DNA of 64,000 nt from Kuafuiihalomonas sp964473255. Its GTDB lineage: Bacteria > Myxococcota > Kuafuiibacteriia > Kuafuiibacteriales > Kuafuiibacteriaceae. The position numbers and the translations under genes are program-made. Where the stretch lies: NCBI GenBank assembly GCA_964473255.1, contig CAYYOT010000001.1, forward strand, positions 140,884 through 204,883, given 5' to 3'. This document shows positions 44,439 to 52,589 of this stretch, in pieces (within the stretch, counting starts at the first letter, position 1; every line of letters starts with the position of its first letter). The notes under the pieces are model-generated. The model saw only the letters and a program-made list of their open reading frames with translations. It was not told the origin of the DNA and made no database searches.

Positions 44439-46111
44439 CGGCGTTCGATCATGGGGAGGTCGAGACTCCGTTGGCGGGCGGTCTCGACGGCGAGTTCGTA
44501 CCCGGCGTCGGCGTGCCTCATGACGCCGGTTCCCGGATCGTTGAAGAGGACGCGCTCGATGCGACGGGCCGCTTCCTCGGTTCCGTCGCAGCAGATGACG
44601 ACCCCGGAGTGCTGAGAAAAGCCCATGCCGACGCCGCCTCCGTGGTGGATGGAGACCCAGGTGGCGCCCGAGGCCACGTTCAGCATCGCGTTCAGCAGTG
44701 GCCAGTCCGAAACGGCGTCCGAGCCGTCCCTCATGGCCTCGGTTTCTCGGTTGGGGCTCGCCACCGAGCCCGAGTCGAGGTGGTCCCGTCCGATGACGAC
44801 CGGCGCCCGCAGCTCCCCCCGGGCGACCATCTCGTTGAAGGCCACGCCGAGTCGGTGGCGCTGACCGAGACCGACCCAACAAATCCGCGACGGGAGTCCC
44901 TGGAAGGCGATCCGCTCCCGAGCCATGTCGAGCCAGTTGTGAAGGTGCGGGTCGTCGGGGATCAGCTCCTTCACTTTGGCGTCGGTGCGATAGATGTCCT
45001 CGGGGTCACCGGATAGCGCCACCCAGCGGAAGGGGCCTACGCCGCGACAGAACAGTGGACGCACGTAGGCTGGTACGAAGCCGGGAAAATCGAAAGCGCG
45101 CTCTACGCCCTCGTCGAGGGCGATCTGGCGGATGTTGTTGCCGTAATCGAAGGTCGGAATGCCCTCGCCATGGAAGTCGAGCATCGCCTGGACGTGCTTG
45201 GCCATGCTGGCGCGGGCGGCCGCCTCGACCTCATCCGGCGCCGAGCGACGTTTTTCGTCCCACGCTTCGACGGTCCAGCCCTCCGGCAGATAGCCGTTGA
45301 TCGGGTCGTGCGCCGAGGTCTGGTCGGTCACGGCGTCGGGTCGGACGCCGCGGCGGACCAGCTCGGGCAGGACCTCCGCGGCGTTGCCGAGCAGCCCTAC
45401 CGACATTGCACGGCCCGATCGCGTTGCTTCGGCGATCAGGTCCAGAGCTTCGTCCAAGGACTCGGTCATCCGGTCGAGATAGCGAGTGGCGAGGCGCTTT
45501 TCGATGCGGCTCCGCTGGCACTCTACCGCCAGCAGCGAGGCGCCGGCCATGGTTGCTGCGAGAGGCTGGGCTCCACCCATGCCGCCGAGGCCCGCGGTCA
45601 AGATCCACTTTCCCGTGAGGTCTCCGCCGAAGTGCTGGCGGCCCATCTCCACGAAGGTTTCGTACGTACCCTGAACGATCCCCTGGCTCCCGATGTAGAT
45701 CCACGCGCCTGCGGTCATCTGACCGAACATCATGAGGCCCTCGCGGTCGAGCTCGTTGAAGTGCTTCCACGTAGCCCAGTGGGGTACGAGATTCGAGTTC
45801 GCTATCAGGACCCGCGGCGCGTCGGCGTGCGTGCGGAATACGCCCACCGGCTTGCCGCTCTGCACGAGCAGCGTCTGGTCGTCTTCGAGCCGACGCAGAG
45901 TCTCGACGATCGCATCGTAGCAGGTCCAGTTGCGGGCTGCGCGACCGATGCCGCCATACACCACCAGATCCTCGGGGCGCTCGGCGACCTCGGGGTCGAG
46001 ATTGTTCATGAGCATGCGCAGCGGCGCTTCGGTCAGCCAGCTTCTGGCGCTCTTCTCCGGTCCCCGGGGGGCGCGGATCGTGCGGTAGGGGTCGCGTCTC
46101 GGATCCGTCAT
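44435..46111 (-). CDS. hutU: Urocanate hydratase
   Basis: A 558-residue NAD-dependent urocanase, turning urocanate into imidazolonepropionate. Signature stretches include LDPEVAERPEDLVVYGGIGRAARNW, TAGLGGMGGAQPLAATMAG, DQTSAHDPINGYLPEGW and the NAD/active-site region FCRGVGPFRWVALSGDP. It is first in the operon. AGGGAG lies seven bases before the ATG at 46111, a good ribosome binding site. No hutC-type regulator is present in the window. The gene upstream is an unrelated trypsin-like lipoprotein on the same strand, 101 bases away. Confidence 0.97.
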   Translation of the reverse strand: MTDPRRDPYRTIRAPRGPEKSARSWLTEAPLRMLMNNLDPEVAERPEDLVVYGGIGRAARNWTCYDAIVETLRRLEDDQTLLVQSGKPVGVFRTHADAPRVLIANSNLVPHWATWKHFNELDREGLMMFGQMTAGAWIYIGSQGIVQGTYETFVEMGRQHFGGDLTGKWILTAGLGGMGGAQPLAATMAGASLLAVECQRSRIEKRLATRYLDRMTESLDEALDLIAEATRSGRAMSVGLLGNAAEVLPELVRRGVRPDAVTDQTSAHDPINGYLPEGWTVEAWDEKRRSAPDEVEAAARASMAKHVQAMLDFHGEGIPTFDYGNNIRQIALDEGVERAFDFPGFVPAYVRPLFCRGVGPFRWVALSGDPEDIYRTDAKVKELIPDDPHLHNWLDMARERIAFQGLPSRICWVGLGQRHRLGVAFNEMVARGELRAPVVIGRDHLDSGSVASPNRETEAMRDGSDAVSDWPLLNAMLNVASGATWVSIHHGGGVGMGFSQHSGVVICCDGTEEAARRIERVLFNDPGTGVMRHADAGYELAVETARQRSLDLPMIERR

Positions 46112-46212
46112 GCGTCGTCTCCCTCTGACCGACCGGCTCGTTGCCGGAAGCGTCGCCCGTCCCCTACTTTACTTGGTCCGCGCGGCCAATACTGCAACCG
46201 ACGAAGCCCGCC

Positions 46213-47388
46213 TCATTCCCCGCACCCGATGCCTGCGCTCCGGCAAGCGATCGTGTCTTCGATCCACGCTGCAAGGGCCACGACGTTCGTCGCGACGACC
46301 GGCTGTGTGTCGGTGGAACACCGTCGCCCGGAGGGGTTGAAGCTATACAGCCCAACCAGGCCGTTGGCGGAGACGATGGGTCCGCCACTGTCTCCTCGGC
46401 ATCCGCCGTTGGTGCCGTCCCCGACGCAGATCATCTTCTCGGTGATCTGCCGCGGGTCAGCGCCTGGAGTCTCGCATTCTGTCTCCGTCACACCACGCAC
46501 GTTCATGGCCACGCGTCGCATGATGGATGGGTTACCGTCATCATCCAGCCAACTGAAGCCAACGACCTTCGTTGGTTCGCCGGTTGGCTGAAGCGTTTGA
46601 ACATCGTCGGCGATTGCGATCGTTTTCGAACCCAGGGCACCCCGAGGGACTCGGATGAGCGCGATATCGTTGGTGTATGGAAAGACCTGGGCAACGGTGT
46701 CTTCGCGCCATCCCTGATAGTCTTCGTGGACGATCACCTCCAGCGCCGTTTGGCTGCAGTCGACATCGGGCGGGCAGGTGCATCCATGGCTGCCAACTCC
46801 CCGGATCGGGCACCCTACGAAGTGCTCTGGATTGCCATGGTCGATGAAGCCGAGATCGAGAAAACGGGTGGCCAAGAATAGACGCTGAACCGCTGTATCA
46901 GCGACCGTCCCCGGCCCCAGTTTCTTTACGCAGTGAGCAGCCGTCGCGACCCACTCGGGATGGATGAGCACAGCGCCACAGGTCGCGGGCTGCCAAATGG
47001 GTCCAGCGGACGATCGTTCGCAGTGAGCCTTCGGAAGGGGCTTACCACCGGCCGTCATCGTCCCGCCGCTTGGACTCGAACACCGTCCGCTTCGCCATTC
47101 GGCTATGCACTCGTGCGCGTCGATGAGCTCGCCGTCGACCCGAACGAATTGAAGCATGTCATCGAGATACACGATGCAGTGACCGGAATCGTAGGCGACG
47201 AGTCGAATCACGTAGTCGACTTCGTCTCCGAGCTCCGCGCAGTCCTCTGGATTCGAGCAGACCGGACCACTTTCGGGCGTCCATGGGCGCGTTCCTCCTG
47301 CTCCGCCGTCTCCGGCGCAGGCGAGGTTGAAGCACAGGACGCTTGCGACGACGCAAGCGTTTCCTCCCTCGCGCAGGTACCCCTCCAT
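46213..47388 (-). CDS. Trypsin-like serine protease lipoprotein
   Basis: A 391-residue exported protease (S1 family). The signal peptide reads SVLCFNLAC, a lipobox-like end, so it is probably lipid-anchored. A Cys-containing N-terminal extension (about 30-130) of unknown fold precedes the protease. Catalytic residues are present: His in TAAHC, Asp in NDIALI and Ser in CRGDSGGPI. Many Cys residues suggest disulfides. I chose the ATG at 47388 because the signal peptide starts there; the frame extends back to 47493. The substrate is unknown; predatory or nutritional proteolysis is possible for a myxobacterium. Confidence 0.85.
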   Translation of the reverse strand: MEGYLREGGNACVVASVLCFNLACAGDGGAGGTRPWTPESGPVCSNPEDCAELGDEVDYVIRLVAYDSGHCIVYLDDMLQFVRVDGELIDAHECIAEWRSGRCSSPSGGTMTAGGKPLPKAHCERSSAGPIWQPATCGAVLIHPEWVATAAHCVKKLGPGTVADTAVQRLFLATRFLDLGFIDHGNPEHFVGCPIRGVGSHGCTCPPDVDCSQTALEVIVHEDYQGWREDTVAQVFPYTNDIALIRVPRGALGSKTIAIADDVQTLQPTGEPTKVVGFSWLDDDGNPSIMRRVAMNVRGVTETECETPGADPRQITEKMICVGDGTNGGCRGDSGGPIVSANGLVGLYSFNPSGRRCSTDTQPVVATNVVALAAWIEDTIACRSAGIGCGE

Positions 47389-47477
47389 ACCGGCATGCTG
47401 AAATCCTGAGCGCCGACGAGCAAGGGCGCCGTCGAGACCTGACTGAATTCGACGCGTTCCCCGTGTCGCGCGCTGAA

Positions 47478-47499
47478 GCGCAGGCGGTCTCACCTGCGC
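47478..47499 (-). terminator. Stem-loop after the anti-sigma gene
   Basis: Seven-base arms GCGCAGG and CCTGCGC around an 8-base loop, 20 bases past the anti-sigma stop. It has no U tract on that strand, so intrinsic termination is only possible, not shown. Confidence 0.3.
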
Positions 47500-47518
47500 A
47501 AATATGGCGGCCAGAGGT

Positions 47519-48133
47519 TCAGGGCTGGTCTTCGAGGGTCAGACCATCGTGGTAGGTCGCGTAGATGACTTCGGAGTCGGGCGCCGCGAATACGTGGTGG
47601 ACGCCCCCGTCCAAGAGGATGCTCTGGCCCGGCCCCAAGCGCTCGCCGGTCGAAAAGTGAAAGCTTCCTTGCAAGATAAAGGTGAGCTCGCGTCCGTGGT
47701 GACGATGACGGGGAAACGCCGCCCCTTTTTCGAACTGCACCAGGCCGGCATCGATCCCCGCCAGTCTCGGCCCCCCGGCGAAGTGAAACGCCCGGATTCC
47801 GGGCACGCCGACCGGTGTCCAGTCGGCGAGCCGGTCCGTAGCCTTCAGCACGTCCTCGGCGGTGGTCACGTCGAGATCGAAGAGCTCGGCGAACTCGCTC
47901 GAAAAGGGCAGAAAGCGCCGCCATCCCTGGAGATCTGCCAGCAGCCGTTCCCGACCCGCTCTGACGGAAGCCGTCGCGGCGCCGGATTCGGCGAGAACCC
48001 CGAGGGCAGCCCGCAGCTCGGCTAGCTCCGCCCGTAGCTCGGCCGAACCGGACAGGGCCACCTCGACGTCGCGTGCTTCACGAGGCTCGAGATCGCCGAG
48101 CGCATACTCGAGAAGGCGTACCTCACTCGTCAC
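47519..48133 (-). CDS. ChrR-like cupin anti-sigma factor lacking zinc-binding cysteines
   Basis: A 204-residue protein. The N-terminal 60 residues (VRLLEYALGDLEPREARDVEVAL) match an anti-sigma domain that would hold the adjacent ECF factor. Residues about 100-200 are a cupin with a metal-site pattern HRHHGRE...HH (PRHRHHGRELTFILQGSF, GGVHHVF), as in ChrR, which releases its sigma factor under singlet oxygen or organic peroxide. Unlike ChrR, the protein has no Cys at all, so the zinc-binding His-Cys motif of the ZAS domain is absent. The GTG at 48133 overlaps the sigma stop as GTGA. Role by context: regulator of the ECF factor and probably of the divergent DUF4331 operon. Confidence 0.85.
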   Translation of the reverse strand: MTSEVRLLEYALGDLEPREARDVEVALSGSAELRAELAELRAALGVLAESGAATASVRAGRERLLADLQGWRRFLPFSSEFAELFDLDVTTAEDVLKATDRLADWTPVGVPGIRAFHFAGGPRLAGIDAGLVQFEKGAAFPRHRHHGRELTFILQGSFHFSTGERLGPGQSILLDGGVHHVFAAPDSEVIYATYHDGLTLEDQP

Positions 48134-48756
48134 GGGTCTTCTCCCCTCATCGACGAACGGAGCCGGTCCAGTCCGCGGGACAGTCGAGCCTTGAGGGTGC
48201 CCACGGGTTCACCGAGATGGGCAGCGACCTCCGGGACGGTCCATCCTTCGAAGTATACGAGTCGTATGACTTGCTGATGAGGCTCGGAAAGCGCTGCGAG
48301 TCTATCGTGGAGCTCGCCGAACTCGCCGAGCCGCTCGCTCGGTCGGGCCGCACCCAGGCGTTGTGCACCCGCAGGGTCGTCAGCGGTGGGATTCAGGTCT
48401 TCCAAAGAGCGACCGCGCGCGCGGCGCGCATCCAGAGAACGGCTCCGCAGGATGGTGAACAACCAGGTCCGGACCGTGCCTCGGCCCTCGTCGTATGTCC
48501 GAATCCTTCGCCAAGCTTCCAAGAACACGTTGTGCACCAGGTCCTCTGCCGCGGCCCGCTCGGTGAGCCACCGTCGAGCCAAAACGAGCATGGCTCCCGC
48601 ATGCCGGTCGTACAGATCTCCGAGCGCCGACCGGTCGCCCGTTTTTGCCCGCCGCACGAGCTCTGCGTCGTCGACGTCCGTGAACGCACCGCCGGCCACC
48701 GTCGACGTTATACCGTCTGACCAACAGGCTGACGACCCCATCGCCCACCGCGTCAT
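48130..48756 (-). CDS. ECF-family RNA polymerase sigma factor
   Basis: A sigma factor of about 208 residues with only regions 2 and 4, as in extracytoplasmic-function factors. Region 2 covers about 30-100 (LVRRAKTGDRSALGDLYDRHAGAMLVLA, AAEDLVHNVFLEAWRR); region 4 about 145-200 (LSEPHQQVIRLVYFEGWTVPEVAAHLGEPVGTLKAR). It is coupled to the cupin anti-sigma gene by a GTGA overlap and divergent from the DUF4331 operon, so it probably drives both directions. The start is not certain: ATG 48756 has GGA upstream; ATG 48741 is another choice. Confidence 0.92.
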   Translation of the reverse strand: MTRWAMGSSACWSDGITSTVAGGAFTDVDDAELVRRAKTGDRSALGDLYDRHAGAMLVLARRWLTERAAAEDLVHNVFLEAWRRIRTYDEGRGTVRTWLFTILRSRSLDARRARGRSLEDLNPTADDPAGAQRLGAARPSERLGEFGELHDRLAALSEPHQQVIRLVYFEGWTVPEVAAHLGEPVGTLKARLSRGLDRLRSSMRGEDP

Positions 48757-48905
48757 CAGGTATCCGTCTGGGGCGTCAAATGGGTTGCATCCGTTCTGCG
48801 ATTTCCATCGAAGGGCGCCGGCTGATTCGAGATTTCCTTGGTCGACGGCAACCATCCCCGGGCCAGCGGCGTAGGGGAGGGGAGGCCGGCGGTCGCCGCC
48901 TCGGC

Positions 48906-48927
48906 CGGACCACGTCGGTTCGGTCCG
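48906..48927. promoter_or_regulatory. Inverted repeat upstream of the DUF4331 operon
   Basis: CGGACC and GGTCCG with a 10-base spacer, five bases before the AAGGAG ribosome binding site. It could be an operator or a leader hairpin. A direct repeat GATTTCC at 48800 and 48831 (31 bases apart) lies in the same 184-base divergent region. Confidence 0.3.
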
Positions 48928-48946
48928 ACTCGAAGGAGCAATGAAT

Positions 48947-49624
48947 ATGCAATACCTCTTGCGGGGTATCGGTGCGCTGTGCGCCGTGACCTCCATTTCT
49001 GCGTCGGCGCGAGCCGCCGACCATACCGATTCACCAGCCGTCGTCGCCGATCCTGCGGCCGACATCGCCGATGTCTATGCGTGGGTCGAAGGCGGGCAAG
49101 ACCTGAACCTGATCATGAACATCGCCACGGCGGCGTTCTCCGACCAGGTGCAGTATGTCTTTCACATCGAGAGCATGCCGGCGTACGGCATGAGCGGTCC
49201 GACGACGACCATCCTTTGTCGATTCGACGTTTCTCAGCGCGTCGAGTGCTGGGTCGGCGAAGACGTCTATGTTTCGGGGGATGCTACGGGAGAAAGCGGA
49301 ATCAGCGACGGAAGCGGTATGGTCCGCGTCCACACCGGGCTTCGCGACGACCCATTCTTTTTCAACATCTCGGGCTTCGGCGCAACGATCGATCTCGTCA
49401 AAGACGCCGCCCCCAACCTCACGTTCGACGATGACGGATGTCCGGCGCTCGACGTAGATACTGCGAACGCTCTGGCTACCCAGCTAACGCTCGAGCCGGA
49501 CGGCAGCGCTGGTCGCGACGACTTCGCGGGACGCAACGTCCAGTCGCTCGTCGTTCAGGTCGACCGGTCCTTGGTCGATGCCGGTGGAAGCATTCTTGCC
49601 GTTTGGGGGAGCACGCGCCGCTGA
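48947..49624 (+). CDS. DUF4331-family exported protein, N-terminal half
   Basis: About 225 residues with a signal peptide (GIGALCAVTSISASARA) and the N-terminal part of DUF4331: ADHTDSPAVVADPAADIADVYAWVEGG, then strand-rich sequence ending LAVWGSTRR. DUF4331 proteins are normally single chains that continue with a segment like the next gene. Here the chain stops and a second secreted protein carries on. AAGGAG is 8 bases before this ATG; an ATG at 48941 is too close to it. Function of the family is unknown. It is first in an operon divergent from the ECF sigma gene. Confidence 0.75.
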   Translation: MQYLLRGIGALCAVTSISASARAADHTDSPAVVADPAADIADVYAWVEGGQDLNLIMNIATAAFSDQVQYVFHIESMPAYGMSGPTTTILCRFDVSQRVECWVGEDVYVSGDATGESGISDGSGMVRVHTGLRDDPFFFNISGFGATIDLVKDAAPNLTFDDDGCPALDVDTANALATQLTLEPDGSAGRDDFAGRNVQSLVVQVDRSLVDAGGSILAVWGSTRR

Positions 49625-49639
49625 GCGCGAAAGGAGATC

Positions 49640-50224
49640 ATGAAGATGCGAAATTCGATGATTCTGATGGGCATGGTGGCCGTCGGACTGGCCTGCGGCG
49701 ACGATGGCTCGAGCGACGACGGTATTCCGGAGCGTCCCGAGTTGGGCCAGCAGATCGACCGGCACGGGCGTGCGGGCGTAACCACGGCACTGATCTCGGT
49801 GCTGGCGGCCGACGACGACAAGGGCGACGCCCGCGACGACTACAACGCCGCCGAGCCGGCGACTTGGAGCGCCTTCACGAGCGACATCCGGGCCAATCTG
49901 GCCGTCTACGACGCGCTGGACGCCGTCTGCGGGAATCAGTTCATCGCCGATGCCGGGAGCACCCGGTACGAGGCGCTGGCTGGGGCTTTGGCCGACGACC
50001 GACTCTACGTAAACGCCGACGGAGCGAGCTGCGGTCAGTACCTGGCGGTCGAGCTGGACGCCACGCAGGTGGCGGCGAACTCCGACTGCGGCGGACGAAC
50101 CTTGAGCTACGACGTCATCGACGTCACGTACTCGGCGCTCGCGGTCGGCGGCGTGGGTGGCGTGACGGACGGTGTCCCGGCCGACGACATGTCACCCAGT
50201 TCAACCTTTCCCTTTCTGCCCTGA
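49640..50224 (+). CDS. DUF4331-like lipoprotein, C-terminal half
   Basis: A 194-residue lipoprotein (signal ending VGLACG). After a short Asp/Ser linker it reads RPELGQQIDRHGRAGVTTALISVLA, which corresponds to the part of DUF4331 proteins that normally follows the end of the previous gene. Two Cys pairs (CGNQ..., SCGQY, DCGGR) could form disulfides. AAAGGAG precedes the start; a second ATG six bases on is better spaced. It begins 15 bases after the first half, so the two products may assemble into one unit, one soluble and one lipid-anchored. This pairing is inference. Confidence 0.7.
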   Translation: MKMRNSMILMGMVAVGLACGDDGSSDDGIPERPELGQQIDRHGRAGVTTALISVLAADDDKGDARDDYNAAEPATWSAFTSDIRANLAVYDALDAVCGNQFIADAGSTRYEALAGALADDRLYVNADGASCGQYLAVELDATQVAANSDCGGRTLSYDVIDVTYSALAVGGVGGVTDGVPADDMSPSSTFPFLP

Positions 50225-50236
50225 GGAGGACCCGTC

Positions 50237-51415
50237 ATGAATCAGAAACGAAATCACCGCTTCTTCGAGATCCTGCTGCTGGCCTTGGGTAGCCTAGGCT
50301 GCGACCAGAAGGTCGATGCCGACGAGCTGCCGCTCCCCCTACCCAAGACCACTTCCAGTAGCCTCGCGATTTTGAATCTCGATGACGCGGTAGAGCGGGG
50401 TCGAACGGCCTGGCAGACTTCCGGTGAACCTGAGTCGGCGGGTATCTATGTCGACGGGCTCTTGGGGCGGTTCGCCGTCTTCGGCTCCGTCGCGGACCTG
50501 GATGATGCGAAGGACGTGGCCGACGATTTGGCTCTCGATGCTCGGCCGGAGGCGGCTCGGATCCGTTCGAGGGTGGCGTCGGCTCGACACGCGTTCGCCG
50601 AGGCCGTGGAGGACCTGGAGGGGGCGAAGGTCGTCGATGGACGCGACCGCCCCGAAGCGCGGGCAGCGCTAGCGCTCGCCGTCGGCCGACCCGATGACGC
50701 TCTCGCTTGGCTCGAATCGGCGCGTCAGTCGTTCGGAGCAACCTTGCTCGCCGCCGGGGCCAGGGCCGCGCAGGGGCGATTCCAGGCGGCCGATGAACTC
50801 TTCGTTGCCGCCATCGATGGATACGACAACGTGTCTCCATTCCCGATCGCCGAAGCCTACTTTCGTCGCGGGGTCATGTGGTCCGAGCAGGCCGGCCGTC
50901 CCGATTTGGGACGCCGCATGTATGAAGCTGGTCTCCGGCATCTGCCCGAGCACGTGACCATGGCCATTCATCTCTCCGAGCTCGACCTCGAGGCGGGCGA
51001 CGCGCGGTCGGCTCTCGATCGCCTGATCCCGCTCCATGCGCGGAGCGACGACCCGGAGCTCGCAGCCATGTCCGCCGAGTTGGAGATGGGGACAGATGAC
51101 CAGGCGGCCGTGCGCTGGCGACAGGTGGCGGAAGAGCGATATCGGGCGCGCCTAGAGTCGCATCGACGAGCCTACCTCGATCACGCGTCGGAGTTCTTTC
51201 GTGGTCTCGGCGACGACCCGGAGTTGGCTCTCGAGTTGGCTCGAGAAAACCTCCGTCATCGTCCGACGGAGCGAGCGCAGCTCTTGGTCCTGCTGGCGGC
51301 CGAGGCAGCAGAGCGAACCGATGTGGCGTGCGGGCTGGTCGAGGATCTCGACGTTCGCTCCATCGTCAACGTCGAGCTCGCCGAGACCCACGCCCGACTC
51401 GCCGGTCGCTGCTGA
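50237..51415 (+). CDS. TPR-like lipoprotein
   Basis: A 392-residue lipoprotein (signal ending LGSLGC). The body is almost wholly helical with TPR-like pairs, such as RPEARAALALAVGRPDDALAWLESARQ and GARAAQGRFQAADELFVAAIDGYD. GAGGAGG is seven bases before the ATG, and the gap to the preceding gene is 12 bases. In other genomes DUF4331 genes often stand beside TPR lipoproteins, so it is probably a partner of the split DUF4331 proteins. It converges on the DUF481 gene. Confidence 0.75.
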   Translation: MNQKRNHRFFEILLLALGSLGCDQKVDADELPLPLPKTTSSSLAILNLDDAVERGRTAWQTSGEPESAGIYVDGLLGRFAVFGSVADLDDAKDVADDLALDARPEAARIRSRVASARHAFAEAVEDLEGAKVVDGRDRPEARAALALAVGRPDDALAWLESARQSFGATLLAAGARAAQGRFQAADELFVAAIDGYDNVSPFPIAEAYFRRGVMWSEQAGRPDLGRRMYEAGLRHLPEHVTMAIHLSELDLEAGDARSALDRLIPLHARSDDPELAAMSAELEMGTDDQAAVRWRQVAEERYRARLESHRRAYLDHASEFFRGLGDDPELALELARENLRHRPTERAQLLVLLAAEAAERTDVACGLVEDLDVRSIVNVELAETHARLAGRC

Positions 51416-51461
51416 CCAACACCGCTCAGTTCACGGCCGAGCGGAGCTGACTTGCTGGTGA

Positions 51462-52574
51462 TCACTGGCCGAGTGAGACCTGTATGCCCACGCCCATGGT
51501 GAGATCGTTCTGCTTGGGCGTTTGGCCGGTGATTGGACTGATTCCAGCCGGCTCCAGGCGGAAGCGATGAATTGCCGTCAAGATGAAGTCGAGCACCGAA
51601 GTGATCTCGAACTCGAAGTCGAGCTGAGACCTTAGCTCCGTTTGGTTTCGGTAGTCGGTCCCGGACTCAATACGAAGATCGCCAAAGACCCGCTCATCGA
51701 AACGAAGCTCCACGTCCGGGGTGATGTCCCATTCTATAACGGCCGTCGCCAAGATGCCGGCAGTATTGATCGCTCCCGAATCGGAGATGAAAGTCGTGTT
51801 TTGAAACGCACCTCCAACCGACGTATCCACGGTAACCTTCTTGGCCTCGATGAGTGCATAGCCGATGCCCGTTGATGGCCGCACCTCGACGGCAACGTCC
51901 TGAAAGCGGTCGTGACGAACATACACGTCATATGTTCGCCAAAAGAAACGCTTGGTGAAGTACCAGTCGAAGCTCGACAAGCCTTTATGGTTGAAGATGT
52001 TTACCGCGAATTCGCCGCCGGTGTCGGCCGTCACTGCCGAGCCCATTGCTCCTCGATAGCCCAGACGGAAGCGCGTGGTTCGGCCCCGCCGGCCCAAGTC
52101 CATGGTGGCCGTCATGTTGGCGTTGCGGGTGTTGCCCGCGTTGGCATCGAGCTGCAGCCCAAGGTCGAATGACCACCGGCTTAGCTCTCTCTTCACGCCA
52201 ACCACGATCCGCAGCAGCTCCGACCGAGGTCGCCGTTGCTCGCCGGCTGCTGTCTGCACGATGACGGTATCACGATCGAGGCGTCCCGTGCCCTTCAGCG
52301 TCTCGTCCTTGACGAATACATACTCGCTGACGCCGGGAAGATAGAGATCCGTCACATCGTCCCAGTCCCAGACATCCAAGCCGGACTGGTCGGCATCGAA
52401 CTCGATCTCATCCACGTCCATTCGTCGACACTCACCGTTGTGCCACTCCCCCGACTCGAAGCGAATCCAGTCGACCGTGATGGGGCCGGCCTGAGGTGGG
52501 CGATGAAAGTCGTGGCTTTGGGTGCTCGTCTGAGTTTGGCCGGAAGCGGCGAACAAGATGATGGCAAGATGCAA
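51462..52574 (-). CDS. DUF481 outer-membrane beta-barrel-like protein
   Basis: A 370-residue exported protein of the DUF481/YdiY type. The N-terminal part (VDWIRFESGEWHNGECRRMDVDEIEFDADQ, about 33-120) is a small strand domain typical of such proteins; the rest is a string of amphipathic beta-strands (DLGLQLDANAGNTRNANMTATMDL...FRLGYRGAMGS) ending in a strand suited to outer-membrane insertion. The start is a TTG at 52574: AAAGGAG stands seven bases before it, and only this choice gives a short hydrophobic signal (HLAIILFAASG). It lies 15 bases after the mscK-like frame, so they probably share a message. Confidence 0.75.
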   Translation of the reverse strand: MHLAIILFAASGQTQTSTQSHDFHRPPQAGPITVDWIRFESGEWHNGECRRMDVDEIEFDADQSGLDVWDWDDVTDLYLPGVSEYVFVKDETLKGTGRLDRDTVIVQTAAGEQRRPRSELLRIVVGVKRELSRWSFDLGLQLDANAGNTRNANMTATMDLGRRGRTTRFRLGYRGAMGSAVTADTGGEFAVNIFNHKGLSSFDWYFTKRFFWRTYDVYVRHDRFQDVAVEVRPSTGIGYALIEAKKVTVDTSVGGAFQNTTFISDSGAINTAGILATAVIEWDITPDVELRFDERVFGDLRIESGTDYRNQTELRSQLDFEFEITSVLDFILTAIHRFRLEPAGISPITGQTPKQNDLTMGVGIQVSLGQ

Positions 52575-52589
52575 GAAATACTCCTTTCT

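Noticed and set aside
46112..46212. Promoter of hutU
   Set aside because: A TTGCAG and a TAAAGT are present on the minus strand but 20 bases apart; too poor a fit to report as a feature.
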